Assembly (NCBI RefSeq): GCF_965233615.1
Contig: NZ_OZ247495.1
Reading direction: 5' to 3' (one strand)
DNA from: Pelagibius sp028280305
GTDB lineage: Bacteria; Pseudomonadota; Alphaproteobacteria; Kiloniellales; Kiloniellaceae
Length of the DNA stretch: 64,000 bases
A program made the translations under genes and the position numbers. The notes beneath the pieces are model-generated. The model was not told the origin of the DNA. It did no database searches and was given only the letters and a program-made list of their open reading frames with translations. Below, one piece after another: positions 16,235 through 24,901 of the stretch (position 1 is its first letter; each line of letters opens with the position of its first letter).

Positions 16235-17637
16235 CTCCGGCATCATCGCCTGCGCCTGCTTTCGCTGCCGCTGACAGCACAGGCCGGAAGCCCTGGCCGC
16301 GATTGGTCGCCAAAGCCGGCGCGCTTTGTGATACACCCAACAAGGGTTATGGGGTTAGCAATGCGTATCGCTGGGAGTATGGGGTTTTGCATGATGGATT
16401 CGCCGATGGGGTCGGCAAGGGGCAGGAAAACGAAGGTCAGGACGACAACGGCGGGGTAAGGCCCGGGCAGGTCTTTGACTTTGATGAGGTTATCGACCGG
16501 CGCGGGACGGACTGCGCCAAGTGGGACCTGATAGAGCCGCTTTACGGGGTCGATCCGGCCGACGGCCTTTCCATGTGGGTCGCCGATATGGACTTCAGGG
16601 CGCCGCCCTCGGTCCAGCAGGCTCTGGCGGAGGCGCTGGAGCGTGGGATTTACGGCTATCACGGTCCCGCCACCGCCTATAAAGACGCCGCCATCGACTG
16701 GCTGCAGCAGCGCCACGGCTGGGCCGTGGATCCGGAGTGGATCACCGTCGCCCATGGTCTGGTTTCCGGGCTCGGGCTCTGTATCCAGGCTTTCTCGGAA
16801 AAAGGCGACGGGGTGATCGTTTTCTCACCCGTCTATCACGCCTTCGAACGTGTCATCTCCGCCAACGACAGGCGCCTGGTCGAGAGCGAACTGCAGGAGG
16901 TCGAGGGGCGCTACGTCATGGATCTGGAGGCGCTCGGCGCCGCCCTGGACGGTTCCGAGCGTATCGTCATCCTCTGTTCGCCGCACAACCCCGGCGGCCG
17001 GGTCTGGACGGCGGCGGAGCTGCGCGATCTCGCCGCCTTCTGCGCGCGCCACGATCTGATTCTGATATGCGACGAGGTCCATCACGATCTGGTCTACCCC
17101 GGCCACCAGCATGTGGTCACGCCGCTGGCGGCGCCGGACCACCGCAACCGCATGGTGATCTGCGCGGCGGCGTCCAAAACCTTCAACCTTGCCGGCGGCA
17201 TGACCGGCAGTGTGATCATCGAAAACGAAGGACTGCGCAGCCGTTACCGCAAGGCCCAGGCCGGGGCCGGCCTCAGCCCCGTGCACATGGGCATGCTGAT
17301 GACCACGGCAGCTTATCGCGGCGGCGCTGACTGGCTGGAGGCGCTGCTGGTCTATCTCGACGGCAACCGGCGTTTCTTCGATGACGCCATCGCACAGATT
17401 CCCGGCCTGCGCTCCATGGCGCTGCAGGCGACCTACCTCGCCTGGGTCGATGTTTCGGCGCTGGGATTGGAACAGGCGGAAATCGAACGGCGGATGTCAA
17501 AGGAGGCCCGCATCGCCGCGAACTACGGCCCGACCTTCGGCAAGGGCGGCGAAGGCTGGCTGCGCTTCAACCTGGCGACGCCCAGGTCGCGGGTGGAAGA
17601 AGCGGTGCGCCGGCTGGAGCGGACTTTCGCGGCGTGA
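16231..17637 (+). CDS. MalY/PatB-type PLP C-S lyase (cystathionine beta-lyase-like)
   Basis: This fold-type I PLP enzyme of the MalY/PatB class cleaves cystathionine or related cysteine conjugates. Core motifs are WVADMDFRAPP, CSPHNPGGRVW, ICDEVHHDLVYPG and the PLP lysine in ASKTFNLAGG (Lys316 from this start). The catalytic core begins at FDFDEVIDRRGTDCAKWD, about residue 82 (nt ~16474), where family members normally begin. The first ~80 residues look like translated non-coding sequence. The ATG at 16231 overlaps the upstream stop (ATGA) but may be fortuitous; a TTG near 16387 preceded by GGGAG is an alternative. Product class is secure; the start is not. Confidence 0.88.
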   Translation: MTPASSPAPAFAAADSTGRKPWPRLVAKAGALCDTPNKGYGVSNAYRWEYGVLHDGFADGVGKGQENEGQDDNGGVRPGQVFDFDEVIDRRGTDCAKWDLIEPLYGVDPADGLSMWVADMDFRAPPSVQQALAEALERGIYGYHGPATAYKDAAIDWLQQRHGWAVDPEWITVAHGLVSGLGLCIQAFSEKGDGVIVFSPVYHAFERVISANDRRLVESELQEVEGRYVMDLEALGAALDGSERIVILCSPHNPGGRVWTAAELRDLAAFCARHDLILICDEVHHDLVYPGHQHVVTPLAAPDHRNRMVICAAASKTFNLAGGMTGSVIIENEGLRSRYRKAQAGAGLSPVHMGMLMTTAAYRGGADWLEALLVYLDGNRRFFDDAIAQIPGLRSMALQATYLAWVDVSALGLEQAEIERRMSKEARIAANYGPTFGKGGEGWLRFNLATPRSRVEEAVRRLERTFAA

Positions 17638-17696
17638 CGGTTTTCCGCCAAAAGCGGCCCTTCGTTGGATCTGTGGCGAAAGGCCGGTTTGAGTCC

Positions 17697-18188
17697 TTAG
17701 TTGCCGTTCAGAGCCTGTTGGGCTTTTTGCATAAGTCGACGACACGTTTCTTCGAAACTGGCTTCGTCCGTGCGGACAGTGAAATCATTGAAAGCTCGCT
17801 TGCCGTAGCCTTCTGCGATCATCTCGGCACTGCGGGCAATCTCTGCCGCGCTGAGCGCCGGCTTCCTTGCCGAGATCGCCGTGATATCGGCGATCAGGCC
17901 GATACAGCGGCACTTTATGTCCATTCGTTTGAATGTTTCGTGGAAAAAGAGCCAGTTCGTGCAACGCAGTGGATAGGCGACGATCACGGCTGGGTAGGCT
18001 CTCAAACATTCCTCGCTCGCGGAAACGATGCTCCGGCTGGTTTGCAGAATTGATCGCAGCCAGTGCCCCGGCGCCGAGTGATCGTCACCATCAACAAAGC
18101 CGAAGGCCAACTGAGATGCCGCTGCCTGTCCCAGGCTGGTTTTTCCCACCCCTATAGGGCCATCGAGCAGCAAGACGGATTTTCGCAA
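17697..18188 (-). CDS. P-loop nucleoside/nucleotide kinase-like protein
   Basis: This 163-aa protein has a Walker A P-loop at the N-terminus (LLDGPIGVGKTS, residues ~8-18) and is kinase-sized, resembling the AAA_33/shikimate- or adenylate-kinase-like group. A following acidic stretch, FVDGDDHS, fits the phosphate-acceptor or Walker-B-like position of such small kinases. Substrate cannot be read from the sequence. It is a single reverse-strand gene in a stretch with lower GC and unrelated small genes, suggesting an acquired accessory segment. No neighbouring gene indicates a pathway. Confidence 0.7.
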   Translation of the reverse strand: MRKSVLLLDGPIGVGKTSLGQAAASQLAFGFVDGDDHSAPGHWLRSILQTSRSIVSASEECLRAYPAVIVAYPLRCTNWLFFHETFKRMDIKCRCIGLIADITAISARKPALSAAEIARSAEMIAEGYGKRAFNDFTVRTDEASFEETCRRLMQKAQQALNGN

Positions 18189-18341
18189 GTGTTTACCTTT
18201 CTAACCCTCCGCTCCGGCTACCTTAGCAGGCAGAGGCAGAATCGTCCGCCGTGCCGCTGTTCGTATCGTTCAATGCTATCGACCGCTTTCGACATGGCGA
18301 AGTGTCGGTTCGCTGAAATCATCCGAGCCCTGGCGCCAGAA

Positions 18342-18794
18342 TCATCGCTCGGCGTAGGCGTCCATAAGGGCCTGCAGCTCTTCGAAAGACTCCGGATATC
18401 GCGTAAAACTGTGAACGGCGGGAACGCTTGCCCAGGGCATTTTTTCGTCTGTCATCAACTCAACGAAGGGCTCGAGCGATGCAGCCTCGTTGAGCACCGA
18501 TGTGCGCAGATTGATCCGCTGACCGGCTCCGTCAATCTGAGAGAAGACGAAATTCAGGCATGATCTGCAAAAGTAATGGGTTCGCCCGCTTGAACCGAGA
18601 CCACCCTTGATCAGTTCGCCTGTGCAGAAAAATGCGTCACTCGGGACCATGGTGGTCAGTGAATACGCGCTCGCGCAGAGTTTCTGGCAGTCACGGCAAT
18701 GGCACGCCAAAGTCAGAAGCGGTGATGCAGTCACGGTGACCTGCACCGATCCACAAAGGCAGGCCCCCTTCAGAGGAGGTTCAGGAAGTACCAT
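18342..18794 (-). CDS. GFA family zinc-binding protein 1
   Basis: This 150-aa protein belongs to the GFA (glutathione-dependent formaldehyde-activating-like) family. The first zinc motif is intact (GACLCGSV and ACHCRDCQK). The second, normally FCxxCGS, reads YFCRSCLNF, so the Gly-Ser after the second Cys is replaced. The best start is ATG at 18794 with GAGGGA upstream; a longer frame to 18920 adds unrelated residues. Many GFA members have no proven enzyme activity, so I call the family only. A second, more divergent GFA gene follows 152 bp upstream on the same strand. Confidence 0.82.
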   Translation of the reverse strand: MVLPEPPLKGACLCGSVQVTVTASPLLTLACHCRDCQKLCASAYSLTTMVPSDAFFCTGELIKGGLGSSGRTHYFCRSCLNFVFSQIDGAGQRINLRTSVLNEAASLEPFVELMTDEKMPWASVPAVHSFTRYPESFEELQALMDAYAER

Positions 18795-18946
18795 CGCAAG
18801 TCCCTCGTTTTTGATGGGCGCTGACGGATAGTGGACTTCTGGAGTTGGGACCGGTTGATTGCAACAGCCCAAATGCCATCGCATCGGTCCCGTGACGGAC
18901 ACCGAGAGATATCGAAGCAACCTCGCTTTGCGCCCAGGTGTCCGCC

Positions 18947-19366
18947 TTATGTTTGCGGAACACTGAAGCCAGACGAGTGCTCGACCTCTTCTCCGAGAAC
19001 CTCCGTCCAGGCGTGTTTTCTGTTCTCATAGACGGAAAAGCGGGGTTTTGGAAAGTCCGGATCGGCGAAAGCGCCGACGGGTATGGCGGTCACACCCGGC
19101 CACCCCTCAATGACATAGGCAAGTGTGGATCCACAAACGGGACAAAACCGGTATGTCACGCGATGACCGCTGTCGGCAACCCGTTCCCATACCGCTGAGT
19201 CTCCGGAAATGGTCACCTGTTCATCCGGCCAGCGTGCCTGAGTGGCGAAAGCGCTGCCGCTGCGTTTCTGGCATTCAAGACAATGGCAAACCGACACCCG
19301 CACCGGTTCGCCCTCGCAGCATGCACTGAGTTGTCCGCACCTGCATGTCGCTTTCCATAGTGTCAT
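18947..19366 (-). CDS. GFA family zinc-binding protein 2
   Basis: This 139-aa protein has both GFA zinc clusters complete: CRCGQL and CHCLECQKRSGSAF for the first, and RFCPVCGSTLAY for the second. It also has the usual GAFADPDFPKP and ENRKHAW motifs near the end. It lies next to a second GFA gene but the two share only the fold motifs, so this is not a recent duplication. The start ATG 19366 gives MTLWKATCRCGQL, a normal family N-terminus. Enzymatic role is uncertain; members have been proposed in formaldehyde-glutathione chemistry. Confidence 0.88.
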   Translation of the reverse strand: MTLWKATCRCGQLSACCEGEPVRVSVCHCLECQKRSGSAFATQARWPDEQVTISGDSAVWERVADSGHRVTYRFCPVCGSTLAYVIEGWPGVTAIPVGAFADPDFPKPRFSVYENRKHAWTEVLGEEVEHSSGFSVPQT

Positions 19367-19475
19367 GTCACTATCGCCCTATAGTTAGCGGCCCGCAGCC
19401 TGCCTGAAAGCAAAGAGGTCATCTAATGGTGCCTGCGGTTCTTTTCCGTAACGCCTCATGCACGCGCTTGCTGCA

Positions 19476-19856
19476 TCAGGAAATCCTCCGGCTGACTTCG
19501 ACGAGGTTGGCATCGGGATCGCGGAAGTAGACCGACATCAGCTTTCCGACCGCGCCTGCTTTCTCGGCAGGCCCTTCGACGATCTCCACGCCGTTAGACT
19601 GCAGCCGGGCGACCACGTCCTCAATCGGCAGCTCGGTCAGGACGCAGAAATTGCCGCTGCCCGGTACCGTTCTCTCGGCGAGTGCGGGCAGGGTGCCCGC
19701 ATCCTGGATGCTGATCTTGCTCGATCCGAAATGAAGCGACCACTTACCGGCCCGTTCCTCGCGTGCCTCCAGACCCAGGACGCGCTGATAGAACTCAAGC
19801 GTCGCCTCGACGCTGCGGACGCAAAGCACGATGTGGTCGAGGCCATAAATGTTCAT
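19476..19856 (-). CDS. VOC family (glyoxalase-like) protein
   Basis: This 126-aa single-module vicinal oxygen chelate protein begins GLDHIVLCVRSVEATLEFYQ, split here as GLDHIVLCV and EATLEFYQRVLG, and ends MSVYFRDPDANLVEVSRRIS. The expected metal ligands are His8 near the N-terminus and the Glu in LVEV near the C-terminus, so a metal site is plausible. VOC members include glyoxalases, fosfomycin-resistance proteins and dioxygenases, and the sequence alone does not choose among them. It is the last of four reverse-strand accessory genes here. Confidence 0.85.
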   Translation of the reverse strand: MNIYGLDHIVLCVRSVEATLEFYQRVLGLEAREERAGKWSLHFGSSKISIQDAGTLPALAERTVPGSGNFCVLTELPIEDVVARLQSNGVEIVEGPAEKAGAVGKLMSVYFRDPDANLVEVSRRIS

Positions 19857-19935
19857 GCCTGGGTTATACCGGAGCGGTTTCGGTTCGGCAAAGCGCCGGG
19901 TTGTAAGAAGCGCGATGCTGCCTTGTCGAACTCGC

Positions 19936-19982
19936 CCCCGAAACGAGGACCCCCGAAACGAGGACCCCCGAAACGAGGACCC
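19936..19982. repeat. 15-bp tandem repeat, three copies, intergenic
   Basis: AAACGAGGAC starts at 19941, 19956 and 19971, an exact 15-bp period with identical units (CCCCGAAACGAGGAC). Degenerate versions (GAGACGAAGATCA, GAAACGAAGTCC) continue to about 20012. Confidence 0.85.
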
Positions 19983-20100
19983 TTGAGACGAAGATCATCG
20001 AAACGAAGTCCGGGGGCGTTGGTGTGAGGCTTAAAGGATCGTTTGGTCCGGCGTGCCCAAAAATCCCCCGCCAGAATACTCATCAGCGCCTTGACTTCAA

Positions 20101-20114
20101 ATGTAACGTTATAT
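20101..20114. promoter_or_regulatory. Candidate metalloregulator (Zur/Fur-like) operator
   Basis: ATGTAACGTTATAT is a near-perfect palindrome (12 of 14 bases) centred on AACGTT, in an AT-rich patch 54 bp before the SBP start. Its extended form AAATGTAACGTTATATCATT resembles alphaproteobacterial Zur-type boxes. The regulator is inferred; I cannot distinguish Zur from other AT-palindrome binders. Confidence 0.35.
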
Positions 20115-20167
20115 CATTATCGCCGCCCGGTTAACTCGGCGAATCAGGCATAATTGGGAGGCCCAGA

Positions 20168-21691
20168 ATGATCCGACGTTTATGCGCGGCCATTTTCTTT
20201 TCCGCTTTGTTTCTTCCCCTGCCCAGCCTCGCCGAGGAAAAGTCGCGTGTCACCATTGCATCACCCTGGGAGGTTTCAAGCTTCGATACCGCCGTTTCCG
20301 GTTTCGCAATCCAGGCGCTCGAAATCATGGAAAACCTGGTGGATGCCGATGAAACCGGTGCCCTTCAACCCGGTCTCGCGACCTCCTGGTCCGCTTCGGA
20401 TGATGGGCTGACCTGGACGTTTCAACTGCGCGACGGCGTGACCTTCCACGATGGCACCGCATTTGATTCTGCTGCCGCAGCGCAGTCCCTGACGCGGTCC
20501 TGGCAAAAGCCCGGTGTCTTGGCCAAGGCCCCGGTGACCGGGGTTTCGGCCAAGGGGGACGCTGTTGTCTTCACTCTGGAAAGGCCTTTTGCGGCCTTGC
20601 CTGCAATCCTGGCCCATGCGACGACCATCATCCAGGCGCCCAGCGCGCTCGATGCGGACGGCCAACCCAGCGCCTTGATCGGAACAGGGCCTTTCAAGGT
20701 CGAGCGTTTCACGCCACCGCAGAGCATCGATCTCCTTCGTAACGACTCCTATTGGGGCGCCGCGCCGAAGATCCCGGCAGCCAGCTACCTCGCGGCAGGG
20801 CGCGCCGAGACCCGGGCGTTGCTGGCCGAGAGCGGTGACGCGGACATGGTATTCACCCTCGATCCTTCGGGCTTTGCGCGCCTGGAGAACGTGGACAGCG
20901 TCAAGACCCTCGCGGTGCCGATCCCGCGTGTCGTGACCCTCAAGGTCAATGCCGCGCATCGGTTCTTCAGCGATCCCCGCGCGCGTCAGGCGTTGAGCCT
21001 TGCAATCAATCGCGATGGCATTGCGACCGCCATCACCCGCTTCCCGGAAGCGGCGGCCGGTCAACTCTTCCCGCCGGCGCTCAGTGGCTGGCATGCCCCC
21101 TCACTGCCGCGCCTTGGCTATGACGTGGAGGCGGCGAAGGGTCTGCTTGCCGAGCTTGGTTGGACGGCGGGCGACGACGGTATCCTGGTAAAGGATGGCG
21201 AGCGCTTTTCCATCCTGCTGCGCACTTTCCCCGACCGGCCCGAACTCCCGCTGATGGCGGCGGCGCTTCAGGACCAGTGGCGCGAGATCGGCGTGGAACT
21301 GCAGGTGAGTGTCGCCAGCTACTCCGAGATTCCGGCCGGCCATCAGGACGGTACGCTGCACGTCGCCCTCTATGCGCGTAACTACGCACTGACGCCGGAC
21401 CCGATCGGCACGGTCTTGCAGGATTTCGGCCCCGGTGGCGGTGACTGGGGCGCCATGGGATGGGAAAACACAGAGGTGGCTGACGCCCTGACCGCCATTT
21501 CTGCAACAGGCGACCAGGCGCTCCGGTCCAAGGACATTGCCAAGGTGGCCCGCATCCTCCACGACGAACTGCCGGTGATCCCGATTGTCTGGTATCAGCA
21601 CACGGTTGCCGTCGCCTCCGGATTGCAGGGGGTGGTCATCGATCCGCTGCAACGCAGTTATGGTCTGAGCAAGGTCTCCTGGTCGGAATGA
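20168..21691 (+). CDS. ABC transporter substrate-binding protein, family 5
   Basis: This 507-aa periplasmic protein is of the peptide/nickel-type (SBP_bac_5) family. The N-terminal signal peptide is MIRRLCAAIFFSALFLPLPS followed by LAEEK. Core motifs include LQPGLATSW, WTFQLRDGVTFHDGT, IGTGPFKVERF and FSDPRARQALSLAINRD. The start ATG 20168 has GGGAG eight bases upstream. It heads a tightly overlapping operon of SBP, two permeases and one double ATPase, so this is a complete importer. Family 5 proteins carry oligopeptides, nickel or metallophore complexes; sequence alone does not fix the ligand. The nearby AT palindrome suggests metal control, which would favour a metal chelate. Confidence 0.92.
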   Translation: MIRRLCAAIFFSALFLPLPSLAEEKSRVTIASPWEVSSFDTAVSGFAIQALEIMENLVDADETGALQPGLATSWSASDDGLTWTFQLRDGVTFHDGTAFDSAAAAQSLTRSWQKPGVLAKAPVTGVSAKGDAVVFTLERPFAALPAILAHATTIIQAPSALDADGQPSALIGTGPFKVERFTPPQSIDLLRNDSYWGAAPKIPAASYLAAGRAETRALLAESGDADMVFTLDPSGFARLENVDSVKTLAVPIPRVVTLKVNAAHRFFSDPRARQALSLAINRDGIATAITRFPEAAAGQLFPPALSGWHAPSLPRLGYDVEAAKGLLAELGWTAGDDGILVKDGERFSILLRTFPDRPELPLMAAALQDQWREIGVELQVSVASYSEIPAGHQDGTLHVALYARNYALTPDPIGTVLQDFGPGGGDWGAMGWENTEVADALTAISATGDQALRSKDIAKVARILHDELPVIPIVWYQHTVAVASGLQGVVIDPLQRSYGLSKVSWSE

Positions 21692-22641
21692 CGACTGCCC
21701 GGCCTTTTCTTACGATCCTTGCCCAGCGCGCGCTGCAGGCTTTCATCGTCGCCTTCATTGTGGGCATCGTGAGCTTCGCCATGATGCAGGCGCTGCCTGG
21801 CGATGCGGCTTACCGGATCGCGGCTGGCCGCTATGGCTACGATATGATGGATGCCGCTGCGGCAGAGGCGGTTCGGGTGGAACTGGGTCTTGACCGGCAC
21901 TGGATTGTACAGCTTTTTGATTGGCTCGGCGCCTTGGCGCAGTTCGACCTCGGCCGGTCTCTTGTCTACGGTTCCCCGGTCATCGACGAGATCAGCGTGC
22001 AGCTTGGGTATTCGCTGCTTCTCGCCGCTGGCGCGGTCATTGCCTCGCTTCTTATCGCGGTGCCCGTCGGGATCGCGGCTGGCCTGAAGCCCGGCGGCTT
22101 GGTGGACAGGGTGACCCTGGCGATTTCGATTTTCGTGCGGGCGATCCCCGCCTTCGCGCTTGGCGTCGTTTTGGTTCTGGCCTTTGCCGTGCAACTGAAG
22201 CTCTTTCCCGTGGCCGGCTTTCGTGGACCTGAGCATCTGGTGCTGCCGTCCTTGACCCTCGGCCTGGGCCTTGCCGCCGTTTCGAACCGTGTGGTGCGCG
22301 ATGCGGTGGCCGACGCAATGGCTGCGGAGTGGCAGCTGTTCGCCCGCACAAAGGGGCTTTCGGCGCGCCTCTCCGTTCTGCGCCACGTCCTGCGCAATGC
22401 CTCGCTGCCCGTCGTCACCTATGTCGGTGTGCAGATGGCCTACCTGATCGAAGGCGTCGTCATCGTCGAGACCGTCTTTGCCTGGCCCGGCATCGGTCAC
22501 GCCCTTGTCCATGCAATCTTTGCCCGTGATGTCGCCATGGTTCAGGGGACCGCTCTCACACTCGGCCTGATCTATGTGGCGCTCAACCTTGTCATCGACC
22601 TCGCCTGCCGTGGCATCGATCCAAGGACACGCTCCGCATGA
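21688..22641 (+). CDS. ABC transporter permease (DppB/NikB-like)
   Basis: This 317-aa inner-membrane permease starts four bases before the SBP stop (ATGA) and is the first of two permeases. It has the DppB-type N-terminal helix and ALPGDAAYRIAAGR segment, several further helices, and the ABC-contact (EAA) loop near residues ~205-225 (RVVRDAVADAMAAEW and ARTKGLS). The last helix pair ends in YVALNLVIDLACRGIDPR, typical of this family. It forms the heterodimeric channel with the next gene product. Confidence 0.93.
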   Translation: MTTARPFLTILAQRALQAFIVAFIVGIVSFAMMQALPGDAAYRIAAGRYGYDMMDAAAAEAVRVELGLDRHWIVQLFDWLGALAQFDLGRSLVYGSPVIDEISVQLGYSLLLAAGAVIASLLIAVPVGIAAGLKPGGLVDRVTLAISIFVRAIPAFALGVVLVLAFAVQLKLFPVAGFRGPEHLVLPSLTLGLGLAAVSNRVVRDAVADAMAAEWQLFARTKGLSARLSVLRHVLRNASLPVVTYVGVQMAYLIEGVVIVETVFAWPGIGHALVHAIFARDVAMVQGTALTLGLIYVALNLVIDLACRGIDPRTRSA

Positions 22642-23477
22642 CGGATCAAACGCAGACCGGCGCCATGCCCCGGCCCCGCCGCGCCTGGCCGCGGATCAGA
22701 CCCGCTCGGGGACTTGGCTTCACGCTTCTCGCACTTCTGGCCTTGTGCGCCGTTGCCGGGCCGGACCTTGTGGGCCAGGACCCGGCCAAACAGTCGCTGC
22801 TGGACGCGCGGCAACCGCCAAGCGCCGCGAATCTTCTGGGCACCGACCATCTGGGCCGGGACATGGCAGCCCGCCTGCTGTCGGGTGCGCAGCTTTCGCT
22901 TTCGCTTGCCGTGCTGTCGGTGCTGACGGCCGGGCTGCCGGGAACCTTGCTGGGGATCGCTGCTGCCTGGTACGGAGGCTGGACCGACCGGCTGTTGACC
23001 AGTTTCGCCGACGCGGTCCTTGCCCTTCCCGGGCTCTTGTTGGTGTTGATGCTCGCGGCAATCTCTCCGGGGTCATGGTGGGCTCTCTATGCGGGCATCT
23101 CGCTGACCCTTTGGGTGGAGTACTTTCGCTACACCCGCCAGCGCGCGCGGATCGTGATGGCGGAGCCGGCTGTGGAAGCGTCGCGTCTCTTGGGTCTGAC
23201 GCCGGCTCTTATCATTCGCCGCCACCTTCTGCCGGAAATCGGCCCCGGCCTGCTGACGATTGCAGCCTTCGGTGCCGCAACCGCGGTCACGGCCGTCGCC
23301 GCGCTTGGCTTCGTCAGTGTGGGCGTGCGCCCGCCCACCGCCGAGTGGGGCGTGATGATGACCGAGCTTCTGCCCTATTGGCGCGAAGCACCCTTCTTGA
23401 TTCTGCAGCCCGTCGCCTGTCTTGTGATTACCGTCCTCGCGCTCCACCTCAGTGTTGGCGGAATGCGCCGGCCATGA
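22638..23477 (+). CDS. ABC transporter permease (DppC/NikC-like)
   Basis: This 279-aa second permease starts with ATGA overlapping the previous stop. The DppC-type signature LLGTDHLGRDMAARLLSGAQ is at about residues 69-88, and EAA-loop residues EPAVEASRLLGLTP lie near 175-188. Five or six helices are visible. It pairs with the preceding DppB-like protein. The stop overlaps the ATPase start, completing a continuously coupled operon. Confidence 0.93.
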   Translation: MTDQTQTGAMPRPRRAWPRIRPARGLGFTLLALLALCAVAGPDLVGQDPAKQSLLDARQPPSAANLLGTDHLGRDMAARLLSGAQLSLSLAVLSVLTAGLPGTLLGIAAAWYGGWTDRLLTSFADAVLALPGLLLVLMLAAISPGSWWALYAGISLTLWVEYFRYTRQRARIVMAEPAVEASRLLGLTPALIIRRHLLPEIGPGLLTIAAFGAATAVTAVAALGFVSVGVRPPTAEWGVMMTELLPYWREAPFLILQPVACLVITVLALHLSVGGMRRP

Positions 23478-24901
23478 CTGTTAGTGACACGCCCAGTAGT
23501 GACACGCCAAGCATCGCTGTTGATGCGCTCTCGGTGTTTTTCGGCGCCACCAGACTTCTGGGCCCGGTGAGTTTCCGGGTTGCGGCGGGTGAAACGCTGG
23601 CCATCATGGGCGAAACCGGCGCGGGCAAGAGCCTCGCCGCGCAGGCAATCCTTGGCATACTGCCCAAAGGCCTGCGTGCGGAAGGCAGCATTACGATCAA
23701 TGGCCGCCGGGTCGATACCCTCGGACCGGCCGAGCGCTCCGCGCTCTGGGGGCGCGAGATTGCGACGCTTCCTCAAGAGCCGTGGCGGGCGCTTGACCCC
23801 TTGATGCGGGCCGGGCCGCAGGTGACTGAGGCTCACCGTTATGTCGCCGGTTTGCCGCTAGAGGGCGCGCGGAAGGCATGTGCTCGTGATTTTGAGACTC
23901 TGGGCCTTCAGGGTGCAGAGCGGCGCCTGCCCGCTGCGCTGTCGGGCGGCATGGCTCAGCGTGTCGCCTTTGCCGCCGCAACGGCAGGCCAGGCTCCGAT
24001 CCTGTTGGCCGACGAGCCGACGAAGGGATTGGATGCGGAACGCCATGCCCGCGTGGTTGGTTTGCTCGCCCAAGTGCCTGAGGATGGCGGAGCGCTCTTG
24101 GTGATCACGCACGAAGTTGCGGTGGCACGCGCGCTCGGCGGTGACATCACTGTGTTGCGCGATGGCCGCGTGATCGAGGAAGGCCAGACCCGTCACGTTT
24201 TGGCGAAACCGCAAGCGCCCTACACGCGCGATCTTTTGGCGGCAGATCCGGAAGCTTGGCCGAAATCCGAGAACCCAACCGACGGCGCTATCGTCCTCAC
24301 CGCCAAGGATCTGGCCGTCACCCGGGGAGAGCGGGTGCTGATCGAGGGCTTCGATCTGTCTCTGCGCGCGGGGGAACGGGTCGCTGTCACGGGCCCCAGC
24401 GGCATCGGCAAGACCACGCTTCTCGACACGCTTGCAGGCTTGATTGCGCCAGCGCAGGGAAGCGTTCAGCGGGCCGCAGGCCTGGGGCGGCACGCGGTGC
24501 AAAAGCTTTACCAGGATCCGCCTGCCGCTTTTCCACCGCACGTGTCGTTGGAGCGAAGCCTGCGAGATATCGCCCGCCTGCATGGCGTCGCTTGGGATCG
24601 CGTCACGGAGTATTTGACTGCCTTGAACCTTTATCCCGACATGCTGAAGCGGCGCCCGGACGCGGTATCGGGCGGAGAGTTGCAACGGATTTCGGTTGCC
24701 CGCGCGCTTACCGTTGGGCCGGCGGTTCTGCTTGCCGATGAGCCGACCAGCCGACTGGACCCTATCACACAGCGTCAAACGCTCGAGCTGCTGTCGGAGA
24801 TTACAAAAGATCAAGGCATCGCCATTGTGCTGGTCACGCATCATGCCGCCATCGCGGAAAACTGGGCGCACCAATCGATCACCCTTAGGGCACCTGCCTG
24901 A
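23474..24901 (+). CDS. ABC transporter ATPase with two fused nucleotide-binding domains
   Basis: This 475-aa protein fuses the two ATPases that are separate DppD/DppF (NikD/NikE) proteins elsewhere. Domain 1 has Walker A GETGAGKS, signature LSGGMAQRVAFA and Walker B ILLADEPTKGLD. Domain 2 (from about residue 275) has GPSGIGKT, VSGGELQRISVARAL and VLLADEPTSRLD, then the H-loop VTHH. Both sites look catalytically complete. The start is ATG 23474, overlapping the permease stop as ATGA. The first codons contain a 15-bp tandem duplication giving SDTPSSDTPS. Fused double ATPases are known in GsiA- and YejF-type importers. Confidence 0.93.
   Translation: MTVSDTPSSDTPSIAVDALSVFFGATRLLGPVSFRVAAGETLAIMGETGAGKSLAAQAILGILPKGLRAEGSITINGRRVDTLGPAERSALWGREIATLPQEPWRALDPLMRAGPQVTEAHRYVAGLPLEGARKACARDFETLGLQGAERRLPAALSGGMAQRVAFAAATAGQAPILLADEPTKGLDAERHARVVGLLAQVPEDGGALLVITHEVAVARALGGDITVLRDGRVIEEGQTRHVLAKPQAPYTRDLLAADPEAWPKSENPTDGAIVLTAKDLAVTRGERVLIEGFDLSLRAGERVAVTGPSGIGKTTLLDTLAGLIAPAQGSVQRAAGLGRHAVQKLYQDPPAAFPPHVSLERSLRDIARLHGVAWDRVTEYLTALNLYPDMLKRRPDAVSGGELQRISVARALTVGPAVLLADEPTSRLDPITQRQTLELLSEITKDQGIAIVLVTHHAAIAENWAHQSITLRAPA
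23483..23512 (+). repeat. 15-bp tandem duplication at the ATPase N-terminus
   Basis: AGTGACACGCC starts at 23483 and 23498, an exact 15-bp period. It is in frame and doubles SDTPS just after the start codon, outside the ABC fold. Confidence 0.8.

Larger units (their letters stand above)
19857..20167. other. Intergenic region ahead of the ABC importer operon
   Basis: This 311-bp divergent region separates the VOC gene from the importer operon. It holds the 15-bp tandem repeat at 19936-19982 and a candidate operator at 20101-20114. No small gene is convincing here: the reading frames through the repeat have atypical composition. The 60 bp before the start at 20168 become AT-rich, as expected for a promoter. 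Confidence 0.5.

Noticed and set aside
14444..16336. Long minus-strand frame opposite the S41 protease
   Set aside because: No motifs, extends over both gene ends and uses residues typical of antisense GC-rich frames.
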